64,000 bases of DNA from Porphyromonadaceae bacterium (GTDB lineage Bacteria; Bacteroidota; Bacteroidia; Bacteroidales; Dysgonomonadaceae): assembly GCA_021372865.1 (NCBI GenBank), contig JAJFTO010000014.1, positions 124,001-188,000 of the forward strand. Direction: 5' to 3'. Below, in pieces: positions 24,031 through 32,519 of the stretch. The notes beneath the pieces were generated by a model. It made no database searches. It saw nothing but the letters and a program-made list of their open reading frames with translations, and had not been told where the DNA came from. A program made the position numbers and the translations under genes. Position 1 is the first letter of the stretch. Every line of letters starts with the position of its first letter.

Positions 24031-26082
24031 TTATTTGGCCAACGCTTGCAATGCCTCCCTGGTAGCGTTCAGCAACGGATCAATGGAGATGGGTGATCCC
24101 ACCCCGTTTTTCATCCAGAGCTGAGGAATGATACGCCCTTGTATGAACATCCGTTCGATCTCATCTGCCATATTCTTACCCCTTACCTGCTGTTCAATCT
24201 GGAAAGCAATCAGGTGACCCATCGGGTAGTTTGGCAGATAGAGCGGATAATCGATCATATGCGAGTAGATGCCCAGCAGCATCTCATCCTTGCCTCCCAG
24301 CACATCGGCATAGTAGCTGTTCCAAACCTCTTTTGCAATCCGAATCACCGCCTCCTTCAACTGAGCCGGTGTGGCATCGGGATGAGCATAGAGCCATTTC
24401 CACACCTGGATATCAACCAGCGAGACTCCCATGATTTCGTAACTCGACCAGAAGTTGTCCAGCGCCAGGTAATAGGCATCTTCAGGATTGGGATTTTTCA
24501 GTCCCAGTAGTTCCAGATCCCGTTTCTGGAAGAGGAATGCCACCGCCTCGGTGAAGGCTGTATTGGGCACGCCGTTCAGCATATAATAATCGACATCGTT
24601 CATGGTAATGGTTTGTTCCACATTGTGGCCAAACTCATGCACGGCAATATTGTAGCCTTTGTAATCCATGCCTCCCTCACCGATGCGGGTGCGGAGCCGT
24701 GCCACATCGTTGCGCATCTCAGCACCCCAGGCATGGCCGGCGCCACGGGAGTTGTCTACGGTAACCCATGAAGTGATCTCTTTTGCCTTTTCCGGGCTCC
24801 ATCCCAGCTTCGTCAGGATATTGGGAAGATCACGTTCTACGGCCTGCGCATCGGGATATTTTTTGGAGGTGATGCCAGTCAGCTCCTCTTCGGGTATTCC
24901 TCCGCCGGCACGAAAGCCGTTATACCAGATATCAAAAGGCTCCAGTTCACGACCCAGACGAGAAGAGATAAATGCAGCCACTTCCTTCACCTGCGGTGAG
25001 GAAAGCAAACCTTTGAAAAGGTCCTCCACATCCTTCTGCGGTACCTCCATGGTACCATCAAAAGCACGGGCAAGCTGGGTGGGATAGTGGGGAGAGTATG
25101 CATCGAGCATGCGCATAGCCTGAAAATTCTTCAGGAGCACTTCGTAACGCCGTGTATCTTCGGGAGTAGCCGCAGTTGTTTTACCGTTTGCTGTCAACTC
25201 ATTGGTTTCCGGATTCCAGGTATAGCTGTCGCTGTTGATTACCTGAAGCGGGATGGACTGATCCACGATGCGCTGCATCACCTTGTAGATCATCCGCTGT
25301 TTTTCCAGCCCCCGCGTTGGATCGGCGTAATTCGACTTCAACTCGTCACGCAGTCCCCAGTGGGATATCAGTTTCATGCCGTCGGGGAACAGTTGTTCCT
25401 CTTTTCCATTGCGAAGTTTACCCATAAAGATGTTGTAGTCGGAGATATAGGCATCGGCTTCGGTCACTGTGCTTGAGATATCCTGCTGGATTGCTGCCGG
25501 CACCCGGGAAATGAAACGATCTCCCATCCGGGCATAAGCCCACTCCTCACGACTCCACCGCTCACCCAGTTTGGTCTTCTCCCCGAGTGAATAGAAGGGA
25601 AAATTGAGTGCCGTGAGAAAAGCGATCTTGTTGTCATACAGGTCGTCGGTAAGGTGAGCCGAAGCATTGTAACTGCCAAACAGCATATCCACCGGTGTAA
25701 CATCGGGCCCTACAAGCTGCAGGGGTTCTTTCAGCGCCACATCCATCTTGTGATAATAGCCACCGATTACTTCAAAATTACGTTCCAGTGTGGCATAGAG
25801 CGATGCAAGCCCTGCCTTGTCGGCCACAAACGAGGTGGTGCAGAACTGTGCAAAATCATCGGCCGTACCGTCTTGCTCCTGCCAAAGGGCTGCAACCTGT
25901 CTTACGCCACGTTCAATACGAAAAGCCTGATCCTCTCCCAATGAATCTTTTAACTGTGAGATCACACTGTTGATACTCATATCTGGAATAAATTCAGCGC
26001 TTTGCATAACTTTCTTCTTATTGTTACAAGCCATCAATCCAAAAATAAAAAGTGTAATGGTAAAAAAAAGTAACTTTTTCAT
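24031..26082 (-). CDS. Zinc metallopeptidase-like lipoprotein with HEFGH motif
   Basis: The 683-residue lipoprotein has Cys19 in L-M-A-C-N. The zinc-binding motif is V-H-E-F-G-H near residue 494. A probable third ligand is the glutamate in F-T-E-A-V-A-F-L about 30 residues later, which is a gluzincin arrangement (M3-like HEFGH). The remainder is largely helical and I do not recognise a named peptidase family with confidence. It should work on the periplasmic or outer face of the membrane. It is monocistronic, with an excellent promoter of its own. Confidence 0.7.
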   Translation of the reverse strand: MKKLLFFTITLFIFGLMACNNKKKVMQSAEFIPDMSINSVISQLKDSLGEDQAFRIERGVRQVAALWQEQDGTADDFAQFCTTSFVADKAGLASLYATLERNFEVIGGYYHKMDVALKEPLQLVGPDVTPVDMLFGSYNASAHLTDDLYDNKIAFLTALNFPFYSLGEKTKLGERWSREEWAYARMGDRFISRVPAAIQQDISSTVTEADAYISDYNIFMGKLRNGKEEQLFPDGMKLISHWGLRDELKSNYADPTRGLEKQRMIYKVMQRIVDQSIPLQVINSDSYTWNPETNELTANGKTTAATPEDTRRYEVLLKNFQAMRMLDAYSPHYPTQLARAFDGTMEVPQKDVEDLFKGLLSSPQVKEVAAFISSRLGRELEPFDIWYNGFRAGGGIPEEELTGITSKKYPDAQAVERDLPNILTKLGWSPEKAKEITSWVTVDNSRGAGHAWGAEMRNDVARLRTRIGEGGMDYKGYNIAVHEFGHNVEQTITMNDVDYYMLNGVPNTAFTEAVAFLFQKRDLELLGLKNPNPEDAYYLALDNFWSSYEIMGVSLVDIQVWKWLYAHPDATPAQLKEAVIRIAKEVWNSYYADVLGGKDEMLLGIYSHMIDYPLYLPNYPMGHLIAFQIEQQVRGKNMADEIERMFIQGRIIPQLWMKNGVGSPISIDPLLNATREALQALAK

Positions 26083-26140
26083 CTTTTATCCTATGCTAAT
26101 TTTCACTATATTTCGATTTTCATATGTACCAATGTGGGTT

Positions 26141-26172
26141 CAAATATAATACGTTCATTAAAGAAAAACAAA
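26141..26172 (-). promoter_or_regulatory. Promoter of the HEFGH peptidase-like gene
   Basis: On the minus strand TTTG (26169-26172) is followed after 20 bases by TATATTTG (26141-26148), a full match to the Bacteroidota -33/-7 consensus with ideal spacing. Leader length is about 50 bases. Confidence 0.7.
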
Positions 26173-26318
26173 AACATCTCACTTGAATGATCAATAATCA
26201 AAACAATTTAATATTTAAATACGTTAAAGATTGTGGTGTATTATTGAGATACAAAATCTGAAAATCAAATATCAAGATATCTACAATTTCCGGAGTAATC
26301 AAATTTGAAATATCCTAT

Positions 26319-27632
26319 ATGAACAGAAGAAATTTTATCAAAAACGCCTCCATTGCTACGGTTGCAACGGCATCAGGCATCAGCGTATCAAGGTTAAACG
26401 CAGGAGTATTAACCGCTCCCGTCAGGGCCAAAGACAGCCCATTAAAAATCGGCCTTATTGGCTGTGGTTGGTATGGTATGGTCGACGCGAAAGCGGCACT
26501 TCAGGCTGGCGGTGTAGAGATAACGGCCGTGGCGGATGTGGATTCAGAGCATCTCTCTCAAAGCATAAATGAGTTAAAATCCTTACAGGGCAGCCTGCCA
26601 AAAGGATTTAAGGATTACAGGGAATTGCTTGACAGTAGTACACTTGATGCAGTGATAATAGGCACTCCTCCGCACTGGCATGCGCTTCAGTTTATTGCAG
26701 TATGCGAAAAGGGACTGCCCATCTACTGTGAAAAGCCACTTGCCTATGACCTCGAGGAGGGAAAAGCGATGGTCCGTGCTGCAAAAAAGGCTGGAAACAT
26801 TGTACAGATAGGATTTCAGCGAAGACAGAATGAAGCTTTCAGAAAGGCAAAGGAAATAATTAACGAAGGAAAAATTGGTAAAGTTCTCCAAATTGGTGCC
26901 CAGATACATTACCACCCGGGCAATATGGACACCACGATTCAGGATCCCCCTGCATCCCTTGACTGGGACGCCTGGTGCGGACCGGCACCCAAACTTCCTT
27001 ATCGTCCATCGATAGGCCATCGTGCATGGAGGCTGGAGAAGGAGTATGGAAACGGACATCTGGTGGACTGGGGAATTCATCATATCGACATCATTAGAAA
27101 AATAATGGGTTTCGCCATGCCTGATACCATTGAAGCATCAGGAGGAATCTATTTATTGAAAGAAAGGGTTACGACTCCCGATACGCTTATTGCAAAAATG
27201 CAGTTTAATGGGATTCCTGTGATCTGGCAACATCGACTTTGGGGGACAGGTGATCTGGATCCTCAATTCAATAACGGAGTAATATTCTATGGAGATAAAG
27301 GAACCCTCATCGCATCGGATACCAGAGTTGTGTTAATACCAGCAGGGGGTGACAAAAAGCAGGAGATCATTGAGATGCCCGCAGCCGATATGCAGGAGAA
27401 ACATGTGGCAGAATTTATCAAAGCTGTAAAAACAGGAAACAAAAACCTTATAAGCTGCTCACCCCAAGATGGTTACCAATCCACCGCATCGGTGCAGCTT
27501 GCAATGATAGCTTATGAAACCGGAAGTAAACTGAACTGGGATCGTAAAGCAAATCGGATTATCAAAAACCCTGAAGCCGGAAAACTCCAGTCGAGGCCCT
27601 ACAGAAAGGGATACAAGAGACCGGTTGTTTGA
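26319..27632 (+). CDS. Exported Gfo/Idh/MocA-family oxidoreductase (Tat-type signal)
   Basis: The 437-residue protein has a twin-arginine-like leader (M-N-R-R-N-F-I-K-N-A). The NAD(P) loop I-G-L-I-G-C-G-W-Y-G-M-V starts near residue 45. The family motif C-E-K-P-L-A-Y-D is near 140, and the active-site region G-N-G-H-L-V-D-W-G-I-H-H-I-D is near 245. The cofactor would be loaded before export through the Tat system. Such proteins oxidise or cleave sugars; the substrate is not evident. It lies 38 bases before an SMP-30-type protein with its own signal peptide, which suggests a joint periplasmic pathway. Confidence 0.88.
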   Translation: MNRRNFIKNASIATVATASGISVSRLNAGVLTAPVRAKDSPLKIGLIGCGWYGMVDAKAALQAGGVEITAVADVDSEHLSQSINELKSLQGSLPKGFKDYRELLDSSTLDAVIIGTPPHWHALQFIAVCEKGLPIYCEKPLAYDLEEGKAMVRAAKKAGNIVQIGFQRRQNEAFRKAKEIINEGKIGKVLQIGAQIHYHPGNMDTTIQDPPASLDWDAWCGPAPKLPYRPSIGHRAWRLEKEYGNGHLVDWGIHHIDIIRKIMGFAMPDTIEASGGIYLLKERVTTPDTLIAKMQFNGIPVIWQHRLWGTGDLDPQFNNGVIFYGDKGTLIASDTRVVLIPAGGDKKQEIIEMPAADMQEKHVAEFIKAVKTGNKNLISCSPQDGYQSTASVQLAMIAYETGSKLNWDRKANRIIKNPEAGKLQSRPYRKGYKRPVV

Positions 27633-27670
27633 CAAATCCATTGTATTTATTCATTACAAACAGAGAAATC

Positions 27671-28639
27671 ATGAAACAATTACTATTCATATCATTCGTT
27701 GTCACTTTTTTTACGTTGTCAGGGAAATCGGGGAGTACCATCCAGCCTGTGTCCGGACCGGAGGCTAAGAACATTATTGAAGTAGGTATCGCTGAACAAA
27801 ATGGTTCAGAAAAACAGAAAAGTATCGTTGCAGAAAATGCCAGAATAGAGAAAGTAGCGTCGGGTTACTCCTTCACCGAAGGGCCTTCAGTAGACTCAAA
27901 GGGAATTGTTTATTTTACCGACCAGCCCAACGACCGCATTTACCGGTGGGATGAAAAAAAAGGTATCTCTCTCTGGCTGGAAGGAACCGGAAGATCGAAT
28001 GGAATGTATTTTAATCATAAGAACCAGCTTGTTGCATGTGCCGACCTGAACAACCGGCTGGTCTATTTTGATAAGAATAAAAAAATGCATATCCTGTTTG
28101 AGAATTATGATAGCAGGCATCTGAATGGCCCCAACGACTTATGGATTGCTCCAAACGGAGGAATTTATTTTACGGATCCCTATTATCAAAGGAACTACTG
28201 GAAGGAAGGGCATGCCGAACTACAGGATGCAAGGGGCGTATACTATCTTTCTCCGAAAAAAGAGATTACACGCGTGGTAGATGACTATGTCCAACCCAAC
28301 GGGCTGGTAGGTACCCCCGATGGGAAAACATTGTATGTGGCAGACATCAATGACCGGAAAATCTGGAAATATGATATCGCGGCAGATGGCACACTTACGA
28401 ACAAAACTTTTTTTGCACCGAAAGGATCGGATGGCATGACGATTGATGAGCGGGGAAATGTTTACCTGACCTCGGGAAAAGTATGGGTCTACTCGCCGGA
28501 AGGAGAATTAATTCAGGAGATCGAATTGCCCGAGAACCCATCGAACGTCTGTTTTGGGGGAAAAGAGAGGAAGACGCTGTTTGTCACTGCCCGCACCTCA
28601 GTATATACCATTGCAATGAATGTAAAAGGAGTAAAATGA
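27671..28639 (+). CDS. Secreted SMP-30/gluconolactonase-like protein
   Basis: The 322-residue protein has a signal peptide from the ATG at 27671 (the frame extends to a TTG at 27629, which is unlikely). It is a six-bladed beta-propeller of the SMP-30/gluconolactonase/LRE type. Characteristic segments are F-T-E-G-P-S-V-D, G-I-V-Y-F-T-D-Q-P-N-D-R-I, L-N-G-P-N-D-L-W-I-A-P-N-G-G-I-Y-F-T-D-P and P-N-G-L-V-G-T-P-D-G-K-T-L-Y-V-A-D. The calcium-binding Glu, Asn and Asp residues appear kept. The likely activity is hydrolysis of a sugar lactone, fitting the oxidoreductase gene before it. Confidence 0.88.
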   Translation: MKQLLFISFVVTFFTLSGKSGSTIQPVSGPEAKNIIEVGIAEQNGSEKQKSIVAENARIEKVASGYSFTEGPSVDSKGIVYFTDQPNDRIYRWDEKKGISLWLEGTGRSNGMYFNHKNQLVACADLNNRLVYFDKNKKMHILFENYDSRHLNGPNDLWIAPNGGIYFTDPYYQRNYWKEGHAELQDARGVYYLSPKKEITRVVDDYVQPNGLVGTPDGKTLYVADINDRKIWKYDIAADGTLTNKTFFAPKGSDGMTIDERGNVYLTSGKVWVYSPEGELIQEIELPENPSNVCFGGKERKTLFVTARTSVYTIAMNVKGVK

Positions 28640-28696
28640 ACCAGAGAGATTACCCGCTGTTTAATAGTTGTAAGCATACAACATAAAACAGGAAGT

Positions 28697-29002
28697 ATGA
28701 GAACTTATACAACATTGTCTGAAGCGATCAACGATCTGGCCAAGAGGGGGTATATCACCAACTTTAATATTGAAAATGACTGCATTGTATGTGCTGAAAA
28801 TATGATCCGCCTTCATCCCGATGAGTTTCAGATCGATGAGATTCACCGATTTCAGGAGATGTCGGACCTCGACAATGAAAGCATCCTCTATGCCATTTCC
28901 TCTTCACAAAACAATATGAAAGGCCTGTTGGTAAATGCCTATGGCATCTATTCCGAAACAGCGACCACAGAGTTGGTTGAAAAACTTTCTGAGCGGAAGT
29001 AG
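28697..29002 (+). CDS. Small conserved Bacteroidota protein (often labelled phosphoribosylpyrophosphate synthetase)
   Basis: The protein has 101 residues, starts M-R-T-Y-T-T-L-S-E-A-I-N-D-L-A-K-R-G-Y and ends with the S-I-L-Y-A-I-S-S-S ... L-V-N-A-Y-G-I-Y segment. I know close relatives from Bacteroidota, where automatic annotation calls them phosphoribosylpyrophosphate synthetase. It is far too short for that enzyme and has no PRPP-binding motif, so the label is probably wrong. Function unknown. It stands alone, converging on the ATP-grasp-like gene. Confidence 0.75.
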   Translation: MRTYTTLSEAINDLAKRGYITNFNIENDCIVCAENMIRLHPDEFQIDEIHRFQEMSDLDNESILYAISSSQNNMKGLLVNAYGIYSETATTELVEKLSERK

Positions 29003-29035
29003 AAAAACTCCGGTGAATGGTATAATTTTTCCGGA

Positions 29036-30199
29036 TCAGCAGATCTGGACGTAGGCCATGTAGCAGGTATCCGATGTAACGGGAGTCAGCGGCAGGTAGC
29101 CGGAAATTATTTTTTCCTGTACTACTTCAAGCGGCCACTCCCGTTGCATTTTCTCATGAAAGAGTTTTGCACTTCCCGGTTTTTTAAAAAAATCCACCAC
29201 AAATTTACCCTCCGCTGAGTGATTCATGTACCTGTCATGGAAAATGCGTGCCACCACTCCCATATTCATCCGCATATTGATTTCCACGCAAGGCTGGATC
29301 CTGTATCCCTCATCCGTTTCACATACCATCATATCCACGCCGGCGTAACCGCTGTATTTTGGAAAATATTGAGAGAGTTTTGCAGACAATGAATCTCGCA
29401 GTTGACGCAGCGTAACCATTGAAATATACCCGGATAGCTTCTCTTCAATCCGTTCATCGGAGAGCAGTTCATTCCCGGCATATGTACCCGAGGCAGCAGA
29501 ACGAAACAGAGAGTAACAGGAAAATTGTACCGTTCCCTTCTGAAGATAGAACTCCATGGCAAAGTCCTGCACTTTGCGTAAGACGGGTTCTGCAACCACA
29601 CCTCCCTGCTCACGGATCACCCTTCGGCACCAGTCGGTTTGCTTGTCGGTAATGTTTCCCAATATCCAGATCAACCCTTTTCCGCTTCCGGAAACAGGCA
29701 TCTTCAATATTTTATCACCCGGTATCGATTGCAAAAATTCGAGAAGCTCCTCGAGCCGGGAAAAATAGTGTGATTCACCGCAAAAGTTCTCTTCTTCCTC
29801 CTTCAGTTCCTGCAACAAGCGCACTGCGTTTTTACGATTCGCATACGCTTTCAATAATTCAAGCTCCTCGATTGAAGGCAATTGAAGCTCATCTGCGCCC
29901 AAGACCACCATTTTTCTTCTCAGCATCGGGTTCCAGCCCCAGGGAATGATCTTTTTACCCCGGCACGAAGCAATCTCCTGAATGGAGATTATTTCAGCTG
30001 TAATGGGAAGCTGATGCTTTACGGTATCCAAAAAAGACCGGTTCGTCTCTCCCTCTGCGATTACGGCATCATCCCCACCATACCATGCAGGCAACAGCGC
30101 CAGATCATTCGACATTTTCACGGCTGAAGCCGGTGGGGTGTAGCTGGTTGTGAAGTTCGCCAGAGCAAGATCGTGCCAGGGATTGAAAAGGTAGATCAT
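29036..30199 (-). CDS. ATP-grasp-like protein coupled to butyrate kinase
   Basis: The protein has 387 residues. I see an ATP-grasp-like layout: K-M-P-V-S-G-S-G-K-G-L-I-W near residue 168 (phosphate-binding loop), E-P-V-L-R-K-V-Q-D-F-A-M-E-F near 205, and G-Y-A-G-V-D-M-M-V ... P-C-V-E-I-N-M-R-M-N near 295-320, where the Glu and Asn would hold magnesium. The N-terminus (M-I-Y-L-F-N-P-W-H-D-L-A-L-A) is unlike named ligases. Its ATG overlaps the end of the butyrate kinase gene (4 bases), so it is translated with buk. The substrate is unknown. Confidence 0.65.
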   Translation of the reverse strand: MIYLFNPWHDLALANFTTSYTPPASAVKMSNDLALLPAWYGGDDAVIAEGETNRSFLDTVKHQLPITAEIISIQEIASCRGKKIIPWGWNPMLRRKMVVLGADELQLPSIEELELLKAYANRKNAVRLLQELKEEEENFCGESHYFSRLEELLEFLQSIPGDKILKMPVSGSGKGLIWILGNITDKQTDWCRRVIREQGGVVAEPVLRKVQDFAMEFYLQKGTVQFSCYSLFRSAASGTYAGNELLSDERIEEKLSGYISMVTLRQLRDSLSAKLSQYFPKYSGYAGVDMMVCETDEGYRIQPCVEINMRMNMGVVARIFHDRYMNHSAEGKFVVDFFKKPGSAKLFHEKMQREWPLEVVQEKIISGYLPLTPVTSDTCYMAYVQIC

Positions 30200-31275
30200 T
30201 TGTATTCTTTGATCTCAATCTCACCGTTGAGGGCGAGGAGTGCATTCTCGGCCAGAGCGCCCATTTCGTCCTGGCCGGGATATACATAGACCGGAGCAAT
30301 GCGATAGACTCTTTCAATGATCATGTTACAAAACCACTTGCTGTTGGCTATGCCTCCGGTAATCAGGATCCCATCGACCACCCCCTTCAACACAGTTGCC
30401 ATTGCGCCTATCTCCTTTGCCACCTGGTAAGCCATCGCCTCCATCACATGCAGGCATTTCTCATCACCATCCTTGGCTTCACGCTCGGCCACGTAAGCAT
30501 CGTTGGTCCCCAGGTAAGCCATCATACCCCCATTGCCGACAATCATTTCTGTCATCTTCTCGTAGCTGTACAGACCACTGAAGGCCACTTTCAGCAGTTG
30601 ACCCACGGGCAACGACCCGGATCGTTCCGGAGAAAAGGGTCCGTCGCCGTCCAATCCCTGATTCACATCGATTACCTTCCCTTTCTGATGGGCGCCCACG
30701 GTGATGCCACCGCCCAGGTGCACCACAATAAGGTTGAGATCCTCATATTTTTTCATGATCGACTTGGCGTGTGAGCGGGCAATTGCTTTTTGATTCAACG
30801 CATGAAAAATAGATCTTCTTTCAAAGAGCGGATGTCCTGAATATCTGGCCAGTGGCTGCAATTCATCCACCACCACCGGATCGGCAATAAATGCTTCGGC
30901 CGAAGGTAACATCTTTGCAATGTCGTATGCGATCAGCGCTCCCAGGTTGCTGGCATGTTCACCGCGCTTACAATCCAGAAGATCTTTCCGCATTGTTTCA
31001 TTCACTCGGTAAACACCCGAGGCGATCGGCTTTACCAGCCCACCACGACCGATCACCGCATCGATGGTCTCCGCCGGGACGTCGGCATTTTTCAGCTCTT
31101 CATAGATGATGTTCTTCCGATACTCATACTGTTCGGTGATTTTTCCGAACCTTCGTAATTCTTCGGGTGCATGTTTTATTGTTTTCAAAAAGATCACTTT
31201 CTCCTGCTGATAGATGGCGATTTTCGTCGATGTGGAACCGGGATTAATGACCAGAATGCGTGTATTTGTTCCCAT
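30196..31275 (-). CDS. buk: Butyrate kinase
   Basis: The protein has 359 residues of the ASKHA acetate/butyrate kinase fold. The phosphate-1 motif is V-I-N-P-G-S-T-S-T-K near residue 10, H-L-G-G-G-I-T-V-G-A near 185, and I-L-I-T-G-G-I-A near 300. It transfers phosphate from butyryl (or branched-chain acyl) phosphate to ADP, giving ATP in fermentation. It follows ptb by 69 bases, the usual ptb-buk pair, and suggests acid production from amino acids or sugars. Confidence 0.95.
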   Translation of the reverse strand: MGTNTRILVINPGSTSTKIAIYQQEKVIFLKTIKHAPEELRRFGKITEQYEYRKNIIYEELKNADVPAETIDAVIGRGGLVKPIASGVYRVNETMRKDLLDCKRGEHASNLGALIAYDIAKMLPSAEAFIADPVVVDELQPLARYSGHPLFERRSIFHALNQKAIARSHAKSIMKKYEDLNLIVVHLGGGITVGAHQKGKVIDVNQGLDGDGPFSPERSGSLPVGQLLKVAFSGLYSYEKMTEMIVGNGGMMAYLGTNDAYVAEREAKDGDEKCLHVMEAMAYQVAKEIGAMATVLKGVVDGILITGGIANSKWFCNMIIERVYRIAPVYVYPGQDEMGALAENALLALNGEIEIKEYK

Positions 31276-31344
31276 ATATTTTTAATTTTTCTTCTTTCTA
31301 TTGATATCTTCCTTCCGACTTCCGGCGAAGAAGGCGGTCATTAG

Positions 31345-32244
31345 TCATCTGAGACAGGCGGCCAGGGCGATTGAGAAAAGTTTACTCCGTTCATCGTCCG
31401 ATCGGGAGGTAAGCACGATGGGCACTGTGGCGCCTACGATCACAGCAGCTACAGTAGCTCCGCCCAGGAAGTTGAGCGCTTTGTAGAACATGTTTCCAGC
31501 TTCGATATCAGGCGCCAGGATGATGTCGCAGTCACCCGCCACTTCACTTGTAACACCTTTGCTCCGCGCCGATTCCCTGTTCACGGCTATGTCTATCGCG
31601 AAGGGGCCATCCACGATACACCCTTCTATCACTCCTGCATGGTTCATCTGTTTCAATTGGACAGCATGCAACGTGGCCTCCATTTTGGGATTCACTTTCT
31701 CCACAGCAGCAGCCACAGCCACTTTGGGGGTTTGAATATCCAAAAAGTGACAGACACTGACTGCATTTTGAATGATTTGTACTTTCTCCTCCATATCCGG
31801 GGCGATATTCATGGCCACGTCAGTCACACAGAATATCTTGTGGTAGTAGGGCGATTGAAAGAATGCCACATGACTCAATAGTTGTTTTGTGCGTAGTCCC
31901 TCCTCCCGGTCGACTACCGCCTTCAGCAGATCACCCGTCGTCACACGGCCTTTCATCAAAATATCGGCCTCACCTCCCCTTACTTTTGACACAGCAATCC
32001 GGGCGGACGCTGCCGCATCGCCACCATGATCCACAATCTCAATACCCTCCATGCTAAAACCGATGGCCTGTGCAATCTTTTCAATCTCAGGCCTGTTCCC
32101 GACCAACAGAGGTTGCACAATTCCCAGACGTGTTGCCTCCTGCAAAGCCTCCAGCACATGCCGGTCTTCCGCGGCAGCAACCGCTACAACAGACTTTGGT
32201 CCGTTTTTGGCCCGCGCTATCAGTTCACTTAAATCACGGATCAT
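31345..32244 (-). CDS. ptb: Phosphate butyryltransferase
   Basis: The protein has 299 residues of the phosphate acetyl/butyryltransferase family. It converts butyryl-CoA and phosphate to butyryl phosphate for the kinase encoded next. Family segments are D-I-L-M-K-G-R-V-T-T-G-D-L-L-K near residue 95, F-C-V-T-D-V-A-M-N-I-A-P, and D-I-I-L-A-P-D-I-E-A-G-N-M near 235. The substrate could be butyryl-CoA or isobutyryl/isovaleryl-CoA. It is the first gene of the ptb-buk-ATP-grasp unit. Confidence 0.94.
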   Translation of the reverse strand: MIRDLSELIARAKNGPKSVVAVAAAEDRHVLEALQEATRLGIVQPLLVGNRPEIEKIAQAIGFSMEGIEIVDHGGDAAASARIAVSKVRGGEADILMKGRVTTGDLLKAVVDREEGLRTKQLLSHVAFFQSPYYHKIFCVTDVAMNIAPDMEEKVQIIQNAVSVCHFLDIQTPKVAVAAAVEKVNPKMEATLHAVQLKQMNHAGVIEGCIVDGPFAIDIAVNRESARSKGVTSEVAGDCDIILAPDIEAGNMFYKALNFLGGATVAAVIVGATVPIVLTSRSDDERSKLFSIALAACLR

Positions 32245-32519
32245 CTCAACTGTTATTTTGAAGCTTTTTACTTACAAAAGAACAAAAAATATTGCATATA
32301 AAGACGATTTAAAGGGATTTACTCGGGTGCTTACAGAATAACTCTAGCAAGTTTCTTTAGACTCTCATTTACATAGTGTTTTCCAGTGTAAAGAGAAATT
32401 ATCCTCTTAGCAATCATGGACCATGGACAATTTATAATGATTTTAAACCGAACAACATCAGATAATTAATCATAATTATCATTGGTTATCAATATTAATT
32501 TGGACAAGATTTTGGACAA
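32245..32519. other. Gene-free AT-rich junction between ptb and the defence island
   Basis: No credible gene is seen. The minus strand has a 28-codon frame near 32340-32427 (M-I-A-K-R-I-I-S-L-Y...) that I do not recognise and do not call. At the distal end lie two copies of TTTGGACAA, at about 32500 and 32511. Confidence 0.4.
32495..32507 (+). repeat. 13-base direct repeat, left copy flanking the AlbA_2 gene
   Basis: TTAATTTGGACAA is repeated exactly at 34286-34298, bracketing the AlbA_2/Schlafen-type gene. It may be a scar of insertion or a shared regulatory motif. Confidence 0.6.

Noticed and set aside
32340..32427. A 28-codon minus-strand frame next to ptb
   Set aside because: Too short, no recognisable family and no promoter; could be chance.
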